In this document: positions 11,124-21,200 of the stretch, piece by piece
How positions within the stretch are numbered: position 1 is the stretch's first letter
Layout of the letters: each line of letters begins with the position of its first letter
Source of the DNA: Szabonella sp046295215
Lineage (GTDB): Bacteria; Pseudomonadota; Alphaproteobacteria; Rhodobacterales; Rhodobacteraceae
Reading direction: 5' to 3'
Assembly: GCA_046295215.1 (NCBI GenBank)
Contig: JBKBNP010000001.1
Span: 124,001-188,000 of the forward strand
DNA length: 64,000 nt
Position numbers and translations under genes: made by a program
The notes under the pieces: model-generated
The model's database searches: none
Told to the model about the DNA's origin: nothing
Seen by the model: the letters and a program-made list of their open reading frames with translations, nothing else

Positions 11124-13244
11124 GTGCCGGTGACAGGGCTCGCGCGGCTGAGCCTGCGGCTGCGGATCTTCCTGTTCTTTGCCGCGCTCGGTCTCGGCGG
11201 GGTGGCGGCGCTGGCGCTGGGGCTGATGCTGGCCTTCCGCCGCCTTGGCACGCCCGAGACGCTCAACGCTTTCGTGCAGGGCGGCATCTTCGCGGGCTTC
11301 GGGCTTCTCGGGCTGGTGGTCTGGGTCTGGTATCTGTTCGATGTGAACGTGGCAAAACCCATCGACCTGCTGGCGGGGGCGCTGCGGGCGCGGGCGCATG
11401 GCGATGTGGATGCGGCGATCGAGGCGGCCCCGGCGCGCTATCTGGGTGATCTGGCCCCGGCCGCCACGGCGGCGGCGCGCAAACTGGCCGAGACCCGGTC
11501 GGCGCTGGCCGAATCCGTGGCCCGCGAAACCACCCGCCTGACCCTCGAAAAACGCAGGCTGGAGGCGCTGCTGTCCGATGTGCCGGTGGGGGTGGTGCTG
11601 TGTTCGGGCGATCACCAGCTGGTGTTCTACAATTCGGCGGCGGTGGAGATGATGGGGGCGGAGGCCATTCTCGGCGCGCCTGCGGGGCCCAACACCGGCC
11701 CGGGCCTCGACCGGCTGCTGTTCGATTACCTGCGCGAAGGCCCGATCCGCCATGCCCGCGACCGTCTGCGCGACACGGACGATGCCGAGGCCGCCTCGGA
11801 CCTGCTCTGTGCGACCACCGGCAGCGCGCGGGTGCTGGCCGCCCGGATGCGGCTTTTGCCCGCCGAGGGGGCGGCGGCCCCCGGCTATGTGCTGACGCTG
11901 CGCGATGTCACCGCGGACATGGCGGTGCAGGCGCGGCGCGAGGCGCTGCTGGCCGAGGTGATCGACCGCGTGCGCCGCCCGGCGGCCAATCTGCACGCGC
12001 TGCTGGAGGTGCTGCCCGAAGGCGCACAGGCGCCCCCCGATCTCGATGCCGCGCTGCGCGCCGAGGCACGCGCGCTCTCGGCCTCGGTCACCGAACTGGC
12101 GTTGCGGCAGGATGAAGGCCGTTCCGAGGACTTGCGCCAGGCCACGACCCGGGCAAGCGACCTTCTGGACGGTCTGCGCGCCCGGATCGAGGCGCAGGGA
12201 CAGGCCGTGACCACGACCGACAGCCCGCTCCTCTTGCGCTGCAACGGCTATGAGGTGATCGCGCTCGTCGCCCATCTGGCCGGGCGGGTTGCGGGCGCGG
12301 GGCTGGGGCAGGGGCAGGGGTTTCGCGTGACCATCGACGAGGATGGCGCGCTGGCCATGCTGCGGCTGGTCTGGGCGGGGGAGGCGCTTCCGGTGGCAAG
12401 GATGGAGGCCTGGCTCGCCGAAGCCATCGACCCCGCCATCGGCGAGATGTCCGGGCAGGATGTGATCCAGACCCATGGCACGGAAATCTGGCCCGAGGCG
12501 ATGGCGCAGGGTGCACAGGCGCTCTGCCTTCCTTTGCGCAGCGCGCGGCGGGCGGGCCGCAGACCCAAGCCGATCACCCGCGCCGTGGTCTATGATTTCG
12601 ACCTCTTGGGCAAGGCGCGCAACGCCGAAGTGGCCGAGGCGCGGCTTGCCGACCTGACCTATGTGGTGTTCGACACCGAAACCACCGGCCTTCTGCCCGC
12701 GCAGGGCGACGAGATCGTGCAGCTTGCAGCCGTGCGGATCGTCAATGGCCGCCGGGTCGAGGGCGAGGTGTTCGACACGCTGGTCAATCCCGGCCGCCCG
12801 ATCCCGGCCTCCTCGACCGAAGTGCATGGCATCACCGGGGACATGGTGCGCGAGGCCCCTGCCATGCCGGACGTGGGGCGCGCCTTCCACCGCTTCGCCC
12901 AAGGCGCGGTGCTTATCGCCCATAATGCGCCCTTCGACATGGAATTCCTGCGCCGCCATGAACCCGCCATCGGTGCGCGTTTCGACCACCCGATCCTCGA
13001 CACGGTGCTGCTCTCGGCGGTGGTCTTTGGCCAGCACGAGGTCCACAGCCTCGATGCGCTTTCCCACCGGCTGGGCATCACCATTCCCGAAGAGGCCCGC
13101 CACACCGCGCTGGGTGACACGGTTGCCACGGCGGATGCCTTCCTCAAGATGCTGCCGATGCTTCAGGCGCGCGGCTTCGAAACCTTCGGTGCAGTGCTGG
13201 CCGAGGTCCGCCGCCATGGCCGTCTGCTCAGGGATCTCAACTGA
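11124..13244 (+). CDS. Membrane protein fusing a PAS/degenerate histidine kinase to a DEDDh 3'-5' exonuclease
   Basis: This 706-residue protein starts at GTG. It has two transmembrane helices (about 10-38 and 48-75), a HAMP-like linker, a PAS-like segment (about 140-255, VPVGVVLCSGDHQLVFYN) and a helical region (about 270-345). That region looks like a kinase dimerisation domain but reads DRVRRPAANLHAL where an H-E-x-x-x-P box is expected. A weak ATPase-like segment follows, then a complete DnaQ-type exonuclease (about 512-700). The DEDDh residues are all present: Asp517 and Glu519 (FDTETTG), Asp605 (HNAPFDMEF), His660 and Asp665 (HTALGD). It is the last gene of the acetate cluster. The nuclease substrate is unknown. 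Confidence 0.85.
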   Translation: MPVTGLARLSLRLRIFLFFAALGLGGVAALALGLMLAFRRLGTPETLNAFVQGGIFAGFGLLGLVVWVWYLFDVNVAKPIDLLAGALRARAHGDVDAAIEAAPARYLGDLAPAATAAARKLAETRSALAESVARETTRLTLEKRRLEALLSDVPVGVVLCSGDHQLVFYNSAAVEMMGAEAILGAPAGPNTGPGLDRLLFDYLREGPIRHARDRLRDTDDAEAASDLLCATTGSARVLAARMRLLPAEGAAAPGYVLTLRDVTADMAVQARREALLAEVIDRVRRPAANLHALLEVLPEGAQAPPDLDAALRAEARALSASVTELALRQDEGRSEDLRQATTRASDLLDGLRARIEAQGQAVTTTDSPLLLRCNGYEVIALVAHLAGRVAGAGLGQGQGFRVTIDEDGALAMLRLVWAGEALPVARMEAWLAEAIDPAIGEMSGQDVIQTHGTEIWPEAMAQGAQALCLPLRSARRAGRRPKPITRAVVYDFDLLGKARNAEVAEARLADLTYVVFDTETTGLLPAQGDEIVQLAAVRIVNGRRVEGEVFDTLVNPGRPIPASSTEVHGITGDMVREAPAMPDVGRAFHRFAQGAVLIAHNAPFDMEFLRRHEPAIGARFDHPILDTVLLSAVVFGQHEVHSLDALSHRLGITIPEEARHTALGDTVATADAFLKMLPMLQARGFETFGAVLAEVRRHGRLLRDLN

Positions 13245-13280
13245 CAGCGCCCGGTTGCGGGCCGGGGAAGCCTCCGGCGG

Positions 13281-13370
13281 AGGTATTTTTGCCAAGATGA
13301 AAACGCGAGGTCCGGTCTTTCATCTTGGCAAAAATACCTTCGGGGGGTGCGGGGGGCAGACGGCCCCCCG
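13281..13370. repeat. Inverted pair of the dispersed intergenic element plus terminator hairpin
   Basis: Two copies of a 22-base unit with core ATTTTTGCCAAGATG lie head to head (13281-13302 and 13318-13339), forming a perfect 22-bp stem with a 15-base loop. A second GC hairpin (13350-13357 with 13363-13370) lies on the truA side. Further copies are at 57510 and, with one change, 40268. The position between convergent genes indicates bidirectional termination. Confidence 0.85.
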
Positions 13371-13380
13371 TTCCGCCGGT

Positions 13381-14154
13381 TCAATCCGCGAAAGGATCGG
13401 TCGGATAGCCGACACCCGCGAGATAGAGCCCCTGCGGCGGGCAGACCGGCCCACAGGCGGCGCGGTCAGTTGCGGCCAGCGCCTCGGCCACGCGACCGGG
13501 GGGCCAATGCCCCGCGCCGACCCGTTCCAGCGTGCCGACGATGGAGCGCACCTGATTGTGCAGGAAGGAGCGCGCGCGAAGGAAAAACCGGAACTCCTGC
13601 CCGCCGGGATAGTCCAGCGCCTCGATCGTGATCTCGTCCAGCGTCTTGACCGGGGACGGGGCCTGGCACAAGGCCGCGCGGAAGGTGGTGAAATCATGGC
13701 GTCCCACCAGATGCGCCGCAGCTTCCTGCATCGGCGCGAGGTCCAGCGCATGTCCGACCCGCCAGACCAGACCGCGGTCATGGGTGACCGGGGCGCGGCG
13801 GGTCACGAGGCGGAAGAGATACCGCCGCTCGAGGGCCGAGAACCGGGCGTGGAACTCCTCTGGCACTTTTGCGCAGGCGGTCACCGCGACGGGCAGGGGG
13901 CGCAGATGGGCGTTGATCGCACCTGCGAGCCGAAAGCTGTCCCAGTCCTTCGACAGGTCGCAATGCGCGACCTGGGCCGTTGCATGCACGCCTGCATCCG
14001 TCCGCCCGGCGGCGGCGATGGCATGCTCTCCGGGTTCCAGCCGCGCCAGCGCCGCCTCGATGGCGGCCTGCACCGAGGGCTGGCCTCCGGCCTGCCTTTG
14101 CCAGCCGTTGAACGGCCCGCCGTCATATTCGATCCTGAGCGCATATCTGGCCAT
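13381..14154 (-). CDS. truA: tRNA pseudouridine(38-40) synthase TruA
   Basis: This 257-residue enzyme isomerises uridines 38-40 in the tRNA anticodon arm. It has the N-terminal YALRIEYDGGPFNGWQRQ and the catalytic-loop motif AAGRTDAGVHA with Asp53. It also has HDFTTFRA and the C-terminal SFLHNQVRSIVGTL. Length and motifs match the family. It reads convergently toward the acetate cluster and divergently from ycjX, and is followed by a strong double terminator. Confidence 0.96.
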   Translation of the reverse strand: MARYALRIEYDGGPFNGWQRQAGGQPSVQAAIEAALARLEPGEHAIAAAGRTDAGVHATAQVAHCDLSKDWDSFRLAGAINAHLRPLPVAVTACAKVPEEFHARFSALERRYLFRLVTRRAPVTHDRGLVWRVGHALDLAPMQEAAAHLVGRHDFTTFRAALCQAPSPVKTLDEITIEALDYPGGQEFRFFLRARSFLHNQVRSIVGTLERVGAGHWPPGRVAEALAATDRAACGPVCPPQGLYLAGVGYPTDPFAD

Positions 14155-14290
14155 CTGGCCGGGTTACGCCAGCCCGGACGGTGCTGGCAAGTCCCCCGGC
14201 CTTATAAACCGGGCGTGCCCTTTCGGAATTCCCCCTTTGATCCCGCTCCGCCCCTTCCTATGTTCAGGGCAGCAGGAAAAGGGGCGGCAA

Positions 14291-15715
14291 GTGGTTCTGG
14301 GCAGGCTGGCGGACGGGCTGATGACCGGGGCGGGGAATGTCGTCTCGGGGGTTTCGGGCGCCTTTTCCGCGCCCGTGGTCCGGCTGGGCGTCACCGGCCT
14401 GTCGCGCGCAGGCAAGACGGTGTTCATCACCAGCCTTGTCGCCAATCTGCTGGACCGGGGGCGGATGCCGCAATTCTCGGCTGCCGGGCGGATCGAGGCG
14501 GCCTTTCTCCAGCCCCAGCCCGATGACACGCTGCCGCGTTTCGACTATGAGAACCACCTGGCCGCACTGACCGGGGCCGATCCGCACTGGCCGGATTCCA
14601 CCCGCGCGATTTCCGAACTGCGCCTCTCGCTGCGGGTGCGGCAGTCGGGGCTTCTGGGCGGGCTGATCGGGGGGGTGACCGGGCCGCGCACGGTGCATCT
14701 CGACATCGTGGATTATCCCGGGGAATGGCTGCTCGACCTTGCACTGATGGAAAAAACCTATGCCGACTGGTCGGAGTCGACGCTCGCGCGCCTCGCGCGC
14801 CGTCCGCAGGCGGCCGACTTCCTGCCTTTGGCCCGGTCCGAGGATGGCTCCCTGCGCCTTGACGAGCCCCGCGCGCAGGCCCTTGCCGCCGCCTTCACCG
14901 CCTATCTGAAAGCCGCGCGGGTGGCGGGCTGGTCGGACTGCACGCCGGGCCGGTTCCTGCTGCCGGGCGATCTGGCGGGGTCGCCGGTGCTGACTTTCGC
15001 CCCCTTGCCAAAACCCGCCAGCACCCCGCGCGGCTCGCTCTGGCGGGAAATGGAACGGCGCTATGAGGCGTATAAATCCCATGTGGTGCGGCCTTTCTTT
15101 CGCGACCATTTCGCCCGGATCGACCGGCAGGTGGTGCTGATGGATGTGCTGGGCGCGATCCATGCGGGCCCGCAGGCGCTGGAGGATCTGCAACGCACCA
15201 TGGCCGGGGTGCTGGCCGCCTTCCGCCCCGGCGTGAACGGCTTTCTGAGCGGCATCCTGATGGGCAGGCGCGTGGACCGGATCCTGTTTGCGGCGACCAA
15301 GGCCGACCATCTGCACCATGTCCAGCACTCCCGCCTGACCGCCATCACCGAGGCGCTGCTGCGCGAGGCGCGCGACCGGGCGGCCTTTGCCGGGGCGAAG
15401 GTGCAGGCCCTGTCGCTGGCCGCCCTGCGCGCCACGGTGGAGGAAAGCCGCGACCATCAGGGCCGCCGGCTAGACATGGTGCGGGGCCGGTTGCTGGAGG
15501 GCGGGCGCGAGGCTGCCTTCTGGCCGGGAGAGTTGCCTGAGGATCCGATGCGCCTGCTGCATCCCGCGCGTGAGGGTCAGACCGCCTGGCTTGACGCCGA
15601 TTACAGCGTGATGAACTTCGCCCCCGCGAAGGCCACACTGAAACCGGGCTTCGGCCCGCCCCATATCCGGCTGGACCGCGCGGCGGACTTCCTGCTGGCC
15701 GACCGTCTGGATTGA
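14291..15715 (+). CDS. ycjX: YcjX-like GTPase
   Basis: This 474-residue protein is a P-loop NTPase of the YcjX/DUF463 family. It begins LADGLMTGAGNVVSG, followed by the Walker A LSRAGKTVFITSLV, the DIVDYPGEWLLDL Walker B/G3 region and the ATKADHL G4-like motif. The ATG at 14321 is possible, but GTG 14291 has a good purine-rich site upstream and matches the usual N terminus. YcjX proteins are stress-associated and paired with YcjF-like membrane proteins, as here. Their cellular role is poorly defined. Confidence 0.9.
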   Translation: MVLGRLADGLMTGAGNVVSGVSGAFSAPVVRLGVTGLSRAGKTVFITSLVANLLDRGRMPQFSAAGRIEAAFLQPQPDDTLPRFDYENHLAALTGADPHWPDSTRAISELRLSLRVRQSGLLGGLIGGVTGPRTVHLDIVDYPGEWLLDLALMEKTYADWSESTLARLARRPQAADFLPLARSEDGSLRLDEPRAQALAAAFTAYLKAARVAGWSDCTPGRFLLPGDLAGSPVLTFAPLPKPASTPRGSLWREMERRYEAYKSHVVRPFFRDHFARIDRQVVLMDVLGAIHAGPQALEDLQRTMAGVLAAFRPGVNGFLSGILMGRRVDRILFAATKADHLHHVQHSRLTAITEALLREARDRAAFAGAKVQALSLAALRATVEESRDHQGRRLDMVRGRLLEGGREAAFWPGELPEDPMRLLHPAREGQTAWLDADYSVMNFAPAKATLKPGFGPPHIRLDRAADFLLADRLD

Positions 15716-15725
15716 GGAGCCGCCC

Positions 15726-16751
15726 ATGTCCCGCAAGCCGGTGCTGATCGAACTCGATGCCCCCCCCACCGGCCCGGGGCAAGGCCCGGCCGATGCCCCG
15801 CCCGTGCCCGACCCCGAGGAGGAAGGCCTGCCCGAAGGCCGCGCCGTGCAGGCGGCGGCGCTTGTTGCGGCCGCCCGCCCGTCCGCGCTGGGGCGCTTTG
15901 CGCTCTGGGTCAGCGGTGCCTTGCTCATGCTCGTGCTGTCGGTGGCTATCCATGATTTCGTGGCGGGACTGCTGACGCGCAACACGCTGCTGGGGGGGCT
16001 GGCGCTGGGTCTTGCGGGGCTGACCGTGATTGCCCTGCTGGCGCTGGCGCTGCGCGAGGCCTTGGGGTTCTGGCGGCTCGCACGGCTGGACGGGCTGCGC
16101 GCCGACAGCGCCGCCGCGCGCGCCGCCGCCAACCTTGGCCGCGCGCGCAAATCGGCGCAACAGATCGAAACCCTTTACGCCAGCCGCCCCGAAATGCGCT
16201 GGCCGCTCTCCCGCCTCAGGGACCGGCAGGCCGAGATCCTCGATGCCGATGCGCTGCTCGATCTGACCGAGGCGGAACTCATGGCCCCGCTCGACGAGGC
16301 CGCGCGCCGCCGGATCGAGGCCGCCGCGCGCCGGGTCGCCACGGTCACGGCGCTGGTGCCGCTGGCGCTGGCGGATGTGGCGGTCGCCCTCTTCGCCAAT
16401 CTGGCGATGATCCGCTCGATCGCCACGATCTATGGCGGGCGGTCCGGCACGCTGGGCAGCCTGAAGCTCTTGCGCCGGGTCTTTTCGCATCTCCTGGCCA
16501 CCGGCGCGCTGGCACTGGGCGATGACCTGATCGGATCGGTCGCGGGGGGCGGCCTCCTGGGCAAGCTTTCGCGCCGGTTCGGCGAAGGCGTGGTCAATGG
16601 CGCGCTGACCGCCCGCGTCGGTCTCGCCGCGATGGAGGTCTGCCGCCCGATGCCCTTCGTGGCCCTGCCGCGTCCGAAAGTCTCCAACCTGATGAGCCGC
16701 GCCCTGACAGGCGTTTTCGACGGCATCGGCGCCCGCCCCCCGTCCCCCTGA
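15726..16751 (+). CDS. ycjF: YcjF-like (TIGR01620/DUF697) membrane protein
   Basis: This 341-residue protein has an N-terminal Pro-rich soluble tail and two hydrophobic helices (about 58-80 and 88-112). A helical segment and the DUF697 region (about 200-320) follow, with ALVPLALADVAVALFANLAMIRSIATIYGG. It starts ten bases after ycjX and forms the conserved ycjX-ycjF pair. It is probably an inner-membrane partner of the GTPase. Confidence 0.88.
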   Translation: MSRKPVLIELDAPPTGPGQGPADAPPVPDPEEEGLPEGRAVQAAALVAAARPSALGRFALWVSGALLMLVLSVAIHDFVAGLLTRNTLLGGLALGLAGLTVIALLALALREALGFWRLARLDGLRADSAAARAAANLGRARKSAQQIETLYASRPEMRWPLSRLRDRQAEILDADALLDLTEAELMAPLDEAARRRIEAAARRVATVTALVPLALADVAVALFANLAMIRSIATIYGGRSGTLGSLKLLRRVFSHLLATGALALGDDLIGSVAGGGLLGKLSRRFGEGVVNGALTARVGLAAMEVCRPMPFVALPRPKVSNLMSRALTGVFDGIGARPPSP

Positions 16752-16791
16752 TTTCGCCCCCCTTTTTCTGTCCGGAAATATCCCGGGGGGA

Positions 16792-16825
16792 GTCGCGGAA
16801 ACCGCGACGGGGGGCAGCGCCCCCC
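16792..16825. terminator. Tandem hairpins between convergent genes
   Basis: Two adjacent stems lie between the ycjF and monooxygenase stops: GTCGCGG/CCGCGAC (16792-16808) and a 7-bp G/C stem (16809-16825). The neighbouring GGAAATATCCCGGGGGG belongs to the same style of repeated intergenic terminator modules seen elsewhere in the window. Confidence 0.65.
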
Positions 16826-16832
16826 TTCTGCC

Positions 16833-18044
16833 TCAGCCCTCCGCCTCCCCCGCCAGCGGTGGCAGCAGGTTTCCGGCCACGAGCCTTGCCAGCACCTGCG
16901 GCAAGGGCGGCACCTGCGACAAAGGCGCCAGAAACCGGTCCCGCAGCAGCGGCAGCACCCGGCTGTCGGATTGGTATTGTGGGGTGAAGGCCGCACTCAG
17001 CCCCTGATAGAGCCGCAGATGCCAGCGCCGCATGCGGGCATGACCGGCCAGCGCCGCCGCCAGCGCCTCCCCGGGCGGGTCGGTCCGCGACCGGCGGCCG
17101 AGCGCCAGTGACAGCGCCAGCGCATCCAGAAGCGCCATGTTCGCGCCTTGCCCGAGCTGCGGGCTGGCCCGGTGGGCGGCATCCCCGATATGGGCGATCC
17201 GCTCCCCCCAGGGTCTGCGCAAACTCCCGTGGGAATAGCGCGCGGGCACCATCTGGCCGATTTCGGTCACACTCTCCAGAAAGGGCGCGAAATCGGGCCA
17301 GAGGCTCTCCGCCTCCGCCTTCCAGGCGACGAGCCCCGCCGCGCGCCACTGCGCGAATGCCTCCGCGGGCAGCGACCAGAAGATCGCCGCCTGCATGCCC
17401 TCCCGCCCGGGCATGGTGCCGACCGGCAGCACGCCCGCCATCCGGTCGGCCCGCCGATAGCGTTGGGTCAACTGATCGCGGGGCAGGGGCGTGCCGTCGG
17501 GCCAGGGCACAGTGCCCCAGACCGCGCCATAGGGCAGGGGGCGCGCCACCAGCGGCGACAGGCTGGACCCCGCGCCGCTGGCATCCACCACCAGATCGAA
17601 AGGGCCGATCCTGTCCCCACCCGCATGCAGCCATCGTCCCTGCGCGCAAATCGAACTCGCCTCGATCCGCCGCCCCGTGGTCACGCCGACCCCCGCCGCC
17701 GCCGCACTGTCCAAAAGGGCTGCATGCAGGCTCGCGCGGTGGATGGCGAGGCCCATCCGGTCGGTCGCCGCCCCCTCGGGCGCATAGGCGACATCCAGCA
17801 CGCTGCGCCCGGCCTCCACCTCCAGCCCAAGCATCCGGCGGATCGGCTGGCCGGAGGCGCGCGCCGCCGCCCCCGCGCCGATGCGGTCCAGCACCGCCAT
17901 CCCGACCGGCTGGATCATCAGCCCCGACCCCACCGGGCGGGCTGTCTCGAACTGGTCGTAAAGCGTAACCTCATGCCCCGCCCGCCCCAGCATCGCCGCC
18001 AGCGCCAGCCCGCCCACGCCCGCCCCTGCAATTGCCACCTTCAT
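16833..18044 (-). CDS. FAD-dependent monooxygenase (aromatic hydroxylase type)
   Basis: This 403-residue class A flavoprotein monooxygenase has the dinucleotide motif GAGVGGLALAAMLGRAG at residues 7-23, an internal DLVVDASGAGS segment, and the second FAD motif HIGDAAHRASPQLGQGANMAL near residue 290. Related enzymes hydroxylate salicylate or other aromatics, or act in ubiquinone synthesis. The SPQLGQGANMALLDA sequence fits the salicylate-hydroxylase-like group. Nothing in the context tells the substrate. It is divergent from ileS. Confidence 0.85.
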   Translation of the reverse strand: MKVAIAGAGVGGLALAAMLGRAGHEVTLYDQFETARPVGSGLMIQPVGMAVLDRIGAGAAARASGQPIRRMLGLEVEAGRSVLDVAYAPEGAATDRMGLAIHRASLHAALLDSAAAAGVGVTTGRRIEASSICAQGRWLHAGGDRIGPFDLVVDASGAGSSLSPLVARPLPYGAVWGTVPWPDGTPLPRDQLTQRYRRADRMAGVLPVGTMPGREGMQAAIFWSLPAEAFAQWRAAGLVAWKAEAESLWPDFAPFLESVTEIGQMVPARYSHGSLRRPWGERIAHIGDAAHRASPQLGQGANMALLDALALSLALGRRSRTDPPGEALAAALAGHARMRRWHLRLYQGLSAAFTPQYQSDSRVLPLLRDRFLAPLSQVPPLPQVLARLVAGNLLPPLAGEAEG

Positions 18045-18232
18045 GCCGCACCCCGCACTCTCTGGACCCTGCCCGCATCCGCGCGTATAACCCGCCGCAT
18101 GCGACAGAGAAATCCGGCAATCGCGCGAATTATCTGCCCGGCGACCTGATCCTGTCAGGCGCCGGGGTAACTGACCTGCTGCCGCGCTGCCCCCCTCTCC
18201 CGTCCCCCAATATCCCCAAGGATCACGCCCCG

Positions 18233-21200
18233 ATGTGCGCCGATACGCCCGATTACCGCGAGACCGTCTTTCTGCCTGAAACCGAATTTCCCATGCGTGC
18301 GGGCCTGCCTGCGCGCGAACCCGGCTGGCTGGCCCGGTGGGAGAAGATCGGCATCTATGACCGGCTGCGCGACAAGGCGGCGCAGGCGGCTGAAACGGGC
18401 ACGCCCCGCCCCCCCTTCACCCTGCATGACGGCCCGCCCTACGCCAACGGCCATCTGCATATCGGCCACGCGCTGAACAAGGTGCTGAAGGATATGGTCG
18501 TACGGTCCCAGCAGATGATGGGCCATGACGCGCGCTATGTGCCGGGCTGGGATTGCCACGGCCTGCCGATCGAATGGAAGATCGAGGAACAATACCGCGC
18601 CAAGGGTCTGAACAAGGACGATGTGGACATCGTGGCCTTCCGTCAGGAATGTCGCAAATTCGCCGAGGGCTGGATCGACATCCAGCGCGAGGAATTCAAG
18701 CGCCTCGGCATCACCGGCAACTGGGCCGATCCCTACCTGACCATGGACTACCACGCCGAGGCGGTGATCGCGGACGAGTTCCTGAAGTTCCTGATGAACG
18801 GCACGCTCTATCAGGGGTCCAAACCCGTGATGTGGTCGCCGGTGGAGAAAACCGCCCTGGCCGAGGCGGAGGTGGAATATCACGACCATACCTCGCACAC
18901 GATCTGGGTGGCATTCAAAGTGGTTCGCCCAACAAACCCATTCAAATTAGCGCACCTCGCATCTGGTGTGAATGGCATGGTCTCTGAAGCCAACGCTGAC
19001 GCGCTCGAATTGACCGATAGTGGCGCCCGCGTCCTAATCTGGACCACGACACCTTGGACAATCCCGCAGAACAGGGCAGTCGCCTTCAATCCTGGCATCG
19101 CCTATGGTCTCTACGAGGTTACGGGCCGCCCGCAGGACAGCAACGCAACCATCGGTGCGACCTACTTGATGGCCGATAACCTCGCAGCGCAGGTCATGGC
19201 GGCGGCAAAGCTGGACAACTCGATGTATCGCCGCGTGCGTGACGTGACGAACGATGAATTGGCCGCTCTGACCCTCGCCCACCCCTATCGCGGTGCCGAA
19301 GGCGCCAAAGGCGAATGGGACTTCGACGTGCCGATGCTGCCGGGCGATCACGTCACCGATGATGCTGGCACAGGGTTTGTGCATACCGCGCCCAGTCATG
19401 GCGACGATGACTATCAGATGCTGCTGAAATTTCAGGGTCCGAACTACCCAGACCTCAAGATGACCTATAACGTGTTGGAAGATGGCTCCTACCGCGCCGA
19501 TCTGCCGGTGTTCGGCGGGCAGGCGATCATCCTGCCGGACGGCAAGGAAGGCCCGGCCAATGTCGCCAACATCAAGCAACTGGCCTATTCCGGCGCGCTG
19601 TTCGCCAAGGGCAAGCTGAAACACAGCTATCCGCATAGCTGGCGCTCCAAGGCGCCACTGATCTATCGCAACACGCCGCAATGGTTCGTCGCCATCGACA
19701 AGCCACTGGAGGACGGTCTTTCGACCTATGGCGATACGATCCGCAGCCGCGCGCTGAACTCGATCAACCAGCTTGTGACATGGACGCCGCAGACCGGGCG
19801 CAACCGGCTTCATTCGATGATCGAGGCGCGGCCCGACTGGGTGCTGTCGCGCCAGCGCGCCTGGGGCGTTCCGCTGACCTGTTTCGTCAAAAAGGGGGTT
19901 AAACCCACCGACCCTGATTTCCTGCTGCGCAACGAGGAGGTCAACGCCCGCATCGTCGCCGCCTTCGAGGCGGAAGGCGCGGATGTGTGGTATGTGCAAG
20001 GATTTAAGGAAAAGATCCTGTCAGGCATCGTCGATCCGTCCGATTATGAACAGGTCATGGATGTGCTGGACGTGTGGTTCGATTCCGGGTCCACCCATGC
20101 CTTCGTGCTGCGCGACCGGGTGGACGGGGCGGCGGACGGCATCGCCGACCTCTACCTTGAAGGCACCGACCAGCATCGCGGCTGGTTCCATTCCTCGATG
20201 CTGCAAGCTTGCGGCACCAAGGGCCGCGCCCCCTATCGCGGCGTGCTGACCCACGGCTTCACGCTGGATGAAAAGGGCATGAAAATGTCCAAATCGCTCG
20301 GCAATACCGTCGCCCCGCAAGAGGTGATCGACGAATACGGGGCCGACATCCTGCGGCTCTGGGTGGCGCAGTCGGATTACACGGTCGATCTGCGCATCGG
20401 GAAAGAGATCCTGAAAGGCACCGCCGACAGCTATCGCCGCCTGCGCAACACGATGCGCTACATGCTGGGCGCGCTGAACGGTTGGGACGGGGCGCGGGTG
20501 GCGCGCGCCGACATGCCGGAACTGGAACAGTTGATCCTGCACCGGTTGGCGGAACTCGATGCAAAGGTGCGCAAGGGCTACGCCGCCTATGATTTCCAGG
20601 GCCTGTTCCAGGAGATCTTCACCTTCGCGACCTCGGACCTTTCGACATTCTATTTCGACGTGCGTAAGGATGTGCTGTATTGCGACCCGGCGAACAGCCT
20701 GTTGCGGCGATCCTGCCTGACGGTGATGGATGCGATCTTTGCGCGGATGACGCTCTGGCTTGCCCCCATCCTGCCGTTTACGATGGAGGAGGTCTGGCTC
20801 TGCCGTGCGCCCTCGGAAGGGGACAGCATCCATCTGCACGACTTCCCCGAAACGCCTGCCGACTGGTTGGACGCGGGTCTTGCGGTGCGGTCGGCCAAGG
20901 TGCGGGCGGTGCGCCGGGTGGTGACGGGCGCGCTGGAGGTGGAACGCCGCGCGAAAACCATCGGGTCGAGCCTTGAGGCCGCCCCGGTGGTGCATCTGTC
21001 GGCTGATCTGGCGCAGATCGTGACCAACCCGGAAACCTTCGCAACGCTTTGCATCACGTCGGCGGTGACACTCACGACAGATCCCGCCCCCGAAGGTGCC
21101 TTCACTTTGGAGGATGTGCCGGGCGTCGCCGTGGTCTTTGCCCATGCGCAAGGCGAAAAATGCGCGCGCTGCTGGCAGATCCTGCCGGATGTGGGGCGCC

